NCBI GenBank assembly: GCA_037951165.1
Contig: JBBDHG010000024.1
Location: 6,539,001-6,603,000, forward strand
DNA: 64,000 nucleotides
Direction of reading: 5' to 3'
Source: Lophius americanus
Taxonomy: Eukaryota; Chordata; Actinopteri; Lophiiformes; Lophiidae
Shown here one piece after another: positions 59,560 to 64,000 of the stretch. Position 1 is the first letter of the stretch; each line of letters begins with the position of its first letter. A model generated the notes under the pieces. That model had not been told where the DNA came from. It searched no databases and was given only the letters and a program-made list of their open reading frames with translations. Both the position numbers and the translations under genes were made by a program.

Positions 59560-59840
59560 CTTTGGACGCCTATGACCGTGTTACCAGTTCACCAGTTGTC
59601 CTTCCTTAAACCCTTTACAGGGTGCTGAGCACTGCAGACCATTCAAACAAACATGCAGTTCCAGCGATCTGCTAACGCAGTCTTTTACTGATCACAGTTT
59701 GGCCCTCACCGCTCGTATCCTTATACTTGACCATTTTTCCTGCGTCCAACACAACAACCTGACCGACAGACTGAGATAATCAGTGCGATTCTGACTTCAA
59801 ATGTCAGTGTTTATAATGTTATGGCTGATCGGATGTACAG
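59560..59840 (-). mobile_element. Tc1-type transposon relic (5' part, antisense)
   Basis: ccagttcaccagttgtcctt, cactgcagacc, acagtttggccctcacc, ttgaccatttttcctgcgtc, actgagataatcagtgcgat and terminal ttataatgttatggctgatc ggatgta, in the order of the family's 5' part read in antisense. It is the best-preserved 5' end in the window, but still non-coding. Confidence 0.8.
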
Positions 59841-60139
59841 TATTTGGTCAGGAACAACGAGCTCTGTGTGTGGATGATGCCTAAATTCGGCAGCGTTATA
59901 TAATATTAAGTGTACTGGGGGCTTCTGTGGTTACCAGAGAGTCACAGGCTGCTCTGTGGCTTCTCTCATCAACTGTGACCGTCAGTCAGAATAATAAAAC
60001 ACAATCTCTGTATAACAAGAACATTTGATGTGATTAAAGCAGCCCTCAGTTGTATTTAAATGCAATTGATTCTGCTGAAATAAAGATACCTTTTAAGCAA
60101 GTCTGATGTTCTTTTGTGTAGCGCCTACAAGTAGAAAGC

Positions 60140-60180
60140 ACTCAAAGAGTGCAAACCTTCACCGACGCCATCATCACTAA
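60140..60180 (+). repeat. Interspersed repeat start (gcaaaccttc type)
   Basis: gcactcaaagagtgcaaacc and ttcaccgacgccatc resemble the retroposon segment at 48,960-49,010. Confidence 0.5.
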
Positions 60181-60719
60181 AATATGAACACTAGAGAATG
60201 GTTCAAAGGCTCCGTCAAAACAGAATCCTGGAACAATCCTGTCAACAGGAGATAAGTCACACCAGAGGCCAGATGACTTTGATGCGTTGATGCAGTCATG
60301 GCTTCAACACTGTGTTGCTTTGTCATGATGATGTCACTTTACTTGGAAACTGCCTTATGTCATGAATAAATATAACCACCTAATTTCTTTACCCTGAGCA
60401 GCCTACAGTTAGCATTTTCAATGATGGATACCATCAAAAATGCTTGTTTTTCTGACTAAATCTTCTTAACATCAGCTGCATGTTGGTGCAGTTCCATGTA
60501 TCCGGCCCATTCTCTTACCAGAGTATGACCCTATCTACATTTTCCACTTTCCCATACACGTAGAATGACCTTGCGAACGATTAAACTGTACGAACTGGTG
60601 GAGCGTCATGAATGTCTCACGGGATTTATACCCCCGAAAAAGTCAGGGACGTTATGGAATCCTCGATCATCTCCGCCGTTGTGTCCGTGCCCGCCGCTGA
60701 AAATCCTTTTTGTTGATAA

Positions 60720-60900
60720 CTCAAAAAAGTCTTGAATGGATAATTGTTCAAATTGTATACCCGCATAGATGTGGGAAGAAGAACTAGACTGATTTTGGGA
60801 AAGGTTGGTTGTATATTCCTGACTCTGGGGTGACCTTCAGCTTCAAAATTATGTGGCCATAATTTCTCATCGCTTGTCCAATTTAATCTACAAAAATCCG
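60720..60900 (+). repeat. Dispersed repeat B, single copy
   Basis: cttgaatggataattgttca, gtgggaagaagaactagact, gattttgggaaaggttggtt and gccataatttctcatcgctt follow the unit order of the 14.7-15.7 kb array. Confidence 0.65.
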
Positions 60901-60958
60901 ATCTCCTTGAGTTCGATCTCCTTGAGTTCGATCTCCTTGACCGAACTCAATTATTACA
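60898..60958. repeat. Three-copy 15-bp repeat with inverted end
   Basis: The unit gatctccttgagttc occurs twice in full and then as gatctccttgaccgaactca, whose last bases are the reverse complement of the unit end. It could form a small hairpin. Confidence 0.85.
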
Positions 60959-61249
60959 ATTATACAATAATATACAATTATTCCGTGTTCTCTGTCAAAT
61001 GATCCAAGTGATGTTTTGTGCAGCCTTTCCTTTTAACAGAGAATATAAATGATAATTTGTCTGCGAACATCAATAAATAATCCTCTTTTCTATTATGCAA
61101 GTGTCTACGCAGGAGTATTAGGACCAGGCATAACAAGAAAAATGGGAGGATGGAGATTTTTTCTCTTTTCATTATTAGAATAAAGCTGAAATATCGAGAA
61201 AAAAGTTGAAATGTCGAGAGTAATGTCGTTTTAAATCAGAGGAAATGTG

Positions 61250-61505
61250 TTCTTTAGGGCATTTCTGTGTCCCTGTCAGCGCAAAGTCGCTCTGGGAATC
61301 CTCCCAAGTGTGCAATGAATGTGAAGAAGCAGTCCGCTATGACTTTGGGGTCGTTGTTTTTTCTGTAGGCCTCCATTGAAACAATGAATCGACTAGAACC
61401 ATCAATACAACCATTGATAGCGATGGCAGATGGCTTCCGCTTGTCATACCAATCCATATGCCGAAGAGCGTTGGGACGTTTGCACTCGGATCCTGACTAC
61501 AATGT
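61250..61505 (-). mobile_element. Integrase-core (DDE) domain fragment
   Basis: A minus-strand frame reads ECKRPNALRHMDWYDKRKP, then AIAINGCIDGSSRFIV, MEAYRKNNDPKVIADCF and GGFPERLCADRDTE. The order (H-x-D-x-YDK, NG-IDG-SR, N-DPKVIA, C-DRDTE) is that of an integrase-core domain found in many fish proteins of mobile-element origin. It is a partial copy of about 80 residues; the frame ends just past the second aspartate motif. The element class is not certain. Confidence 0.7.
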
Positions 61506-61700
61506 CACCAATTCGTCTACAGGAGCCGTCATATACGATGTTTGATATAGTCTTCAAAGGCTTTAATGTTGATGAGTTTATTCTCGTCATTCCAACTTTA
61601 TTCTCAAAATGCAGAATAAAAAATAATCTTTCTCCTCTGATTTAGTTAGTCTTTATTCTCAGCATTTTTACTTTTTTCTCCAAATGAAAATAAAATCTTC

Positions 61701-61702
<2 letters not shown>

Positions 61703-61790
<88 letters not shown>

Positions 61791-61793
61791 TCT
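61703..61793. repeat. (TC)n microsatellite
   Basis: A TC run of about 90 bp with one CCC interruption near its end, flanked by (TA)n. Open frames through it are arginine-glutamate artefacts. Confidence 0.97.
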
Positions 61794-62246
61794 TTATATA
61801 TATATTTCTTTTTTTGTTTTTCCTTATGCCTGGCCTGTTTTTTTTTTTGATAAATAGAAAAACATACAGAATATATTTCCAAGCCCTCCTTTCATTTGTT
61901 GTGATGCCGCTATTGTAGATGCATGATGTTTATTTCTGAGGAACAGGATACAAAAAATGATTTAATGGAGTCGGTGAGCTCAGTCTTTTTATTTGAGTCA
62001 CCTCAGGTGAACAAAGAGGATAATCAGCACCCGCCATCATGCACAGGCCGGGCCATTAGGTGCTGTCTGGAGCACTTTGATTCACATCTGAGTTTACTTA
62101 CATGCTCACAGTTTGGCAGATACCAACATTTATCACCAAAATAGGGACAAGATGCTTCCAAGCATCCCAATACTCCATCTGTGGTTATACCTGCTTCATT
62201 ACCTTTCATTAAATCTCAGCATTTTCTGTGAATAATAATCAGATTT
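61794..62246. other. Gene-free intergenic stretch
   Basis: Short (TA)n and poly(T) tracts near 61,795-61,850; otherwise nothing. Confidence 0.4.
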
Positions 62247-62254
62247 GCACACAT

Positions 62255-62285
<31 letters not shown>

Positions 62286-62290
62286 CATAT
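62247..62290. repeat. (CA)n(TA)n compound microsatellite
   Basis: A CA-rich run followed directly by a TA run. Confidence 0.93.
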
Positions 62291-63774
62291 AAAACATCAG
62301 AACAATAGTTTTCTATCAAAGTCCGAGGTTTTAAAATGTCCTACTTTATACATTATATTATGTTTAAAATTGAATAGCTCTTCTTTAACCCTGAATAGAC
62401 ATTTTTGGGGCTCTTAAAAAGTATGTATATGATGTTGTTTTTTGGTAAATAGGCCTTGACAGGTTTCTTTCTTTGGAATATGGCCTCAAGTTTTTAATTA
62501 TGAATGATAATGCCTCAATGATTCAACAAAAAAGACCCTGTTGATTTCAAGTCTTATATTTGTAAAATAAATCACTGACATGTTCAGTGGGATTTACAGC
62601 AGCTTTTATTACAGAACTTCATCGTGGAAAATACGGTGGCAAACGGTAAGAAATTACGTTAGACTTTTTGGCAACAATAAATTCCATAGTTGAGATCTGA
62701 AAACAAATATATTGTAAACATGTTTAGAGTAAGTGTGTCCCTGAAAAGTCTATGTTATAATGGCATCGTCATAGCCGCGTGGAGGAATATTCTTATATAT
62801 TTGATTATTTTCAGGGCAGTCTGGGAGGCAGAATGTTGACCAGCAGGTTCAGCTTTAGGAAGAGCCTCCTAATGCCTGTGTCATATATTTTGGATAGAGA
62901 ATGTTTGGAAATTGTCATTGTGACCGTGAACGTAATATTTTATGTCACATTTTTAGAAAGATGCAAATGGAAGCGAGTGTATTAATTCCTCCTTTGAGAT
63001 TTGGTGCTCAGCTAACGTTTGAAAAAGCGCAATGGTGTCTTCCTTACCTCTGGCGATGCTTGTTTGTGATCGTTGCTATATAACAATTCATCAGTTTGTC
63101 TAAGCTTAGGTATGGCCGTCATCTTCGCTGTGAGTGATTTGGAGCAGTCAGGACAGGAGGGAGATTTTGGAAAGTCCCAGATTGTGAGCTTCTTTACTCT
63201 CTGTAAGCGATTTTCTGTGCCAAACCAAAAATACTTGATTTAGTAGAGAATCTCATGTGCAAGGCGTAATTCAATCACAATGACTGGCTCCCAGAAAGCA
63301 GAAATACATTTCAAGTGGAGGAAAAATTACGGGAATTATCTGAACCGTATCTTCTATAACTGATAATAATAACTTGTGCATACCATTCCACTCTACTCTA
63401 CTCACCAGCTTGAGAGGATGTGCTTCAACAAAAGGGCTTCATCTGAATCAGACATCATCCTGTATTATGCTTGGATTTTTGTGACTGCATGCTTGAATAG
63501 CATCCAAGATAGCAGGTCCAATTCCTTGTAAGTGTGACTTTCCGTTGCTATAAACCATTTTGTGATTCTGAATCTGATTTGATATTTTGAATAATTAATG
63601 AGGCCATATGAGGAACTCAGACGGTGACCAAAATGGTTGCCAAGTGACTTACCTTTTAGTTTTGCGACCTGTTTTTCCTGCCGGTTGTCGGAAAAAAACA
63701 GGTAACATTTTATTTTCCATAGCTAATGTTAAAGAATTTTTCAGCAGCAGTGAAGTTTCATAGCAAGAAAGAAT
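62291..63774. other. Gene-free intergenic stretch
   Basis: No exon or mobile element was recognised. Confidence 0.4.
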
Positions 63775-64000
63775 ATTAAAGCTGCAAAGCTTGCTTTGAG
63801 AGTGCCATACTTGGGGTCAACTGTTCAGAGCAACGAGGATTGGGGAAAAGAAGTGGAAAAGCGAGAACGGAGTGGCTGGAAAACCGTGTCAGGAATTATC
63901 TGTGACAGAAGATTAGCAGCAGGAGTGAAGGGAAAAGTTCACAAGACGGTAGCGAGAGCAGCTCTTCTGTATGGTGTAGAGGCAGAGCTGAAGGTGTTCA
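63775..64000 (+). mobile_element. Second LINE copy, reverse-transcriptase C-terminal part, cut by the window edge
   Basis: The + strand reads VPYLGSTVQSNEDWGKEVEK, then SGIICDRRLAAGVKGKVHKT, VARAALLYGVEAELKVF. It is the same family as the minus-strand copy at 31.2-33.3 kb. Relative to that copy, about ten residues between LLYG and AELK are missing. The frame is open to the end of the window. No endonuclease or catalytic part precedes it, so it is 5'-truncated. Confidence 0.85.

Noticed and set aside
61646..61882. Arg-Glu repeat protein on the minus strand
   Set aside because: It is simply the translation of the TC microsatellite.

Overview
The window looks like AT-rich genomic DNA from a bony (teleost) fish. 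It holds a beta-adrenergic receptor coding sequence of the beta-3 type, many decayed Tc1-type transposons, a teleost-type LINE with an apurinic endonuclease and reverse transcriptase, tRNA-derived SINE fragments and abundant microsatellites. No prokaryotic operons, rRNA, CRISPR arrays or intact viral genes are visible. Only two genes can be supported, both on the + strand.

Layout. 1-21.5 kb: gene-free, with a tRNA-like SINE head, a 23-bp hairpin, simple repeats, several antisense Tc1 relics, a duplicated minisatellite module (11.65-12.99 kb) and a tandem interspersed repeat (14.7-15.7 kb). 21,534-22,841: an uninterrupted 435-codon adrb3-like receptor. 22.8-50.5 kb: intergenic, with a decayed LINE (31.2-33.3 kb, minus strand), a pair of direct repeats (37.7 and 39.6 kb), a Tc1 relic (44.5-45.1 kb) and various repeats. 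50,612-58,925: an eight-exon gene whose protein aligns end to end with cytosolic aspartate aminotransferase and is best called got1l1. 58.9-64 kb: repeats, an integrase-core fragment (minus strand) and the start of a second LINE copy that runs off the window.

The two genes support each other: from memory, ADRB3 and GOT1L1 are also neighbours in mammals, so the linkage seems ancient. The most interesting observation is that the got1l1 product keeps the whole aminotransferase scaffold and clean splice sites, but has lost nearly every residue that binds pyridoxal phosphate or substrate in GOT1, including the Schiff-base lysine. This suggests a maintained pseudoenzyme. About 85-100 bp upstream of its likely start lies a perfect palindromic RFX-type X-box, which hints at ciliary or spermatogenic control. 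All assignments come from reading the sequence and from remembered family features; no database search was run.
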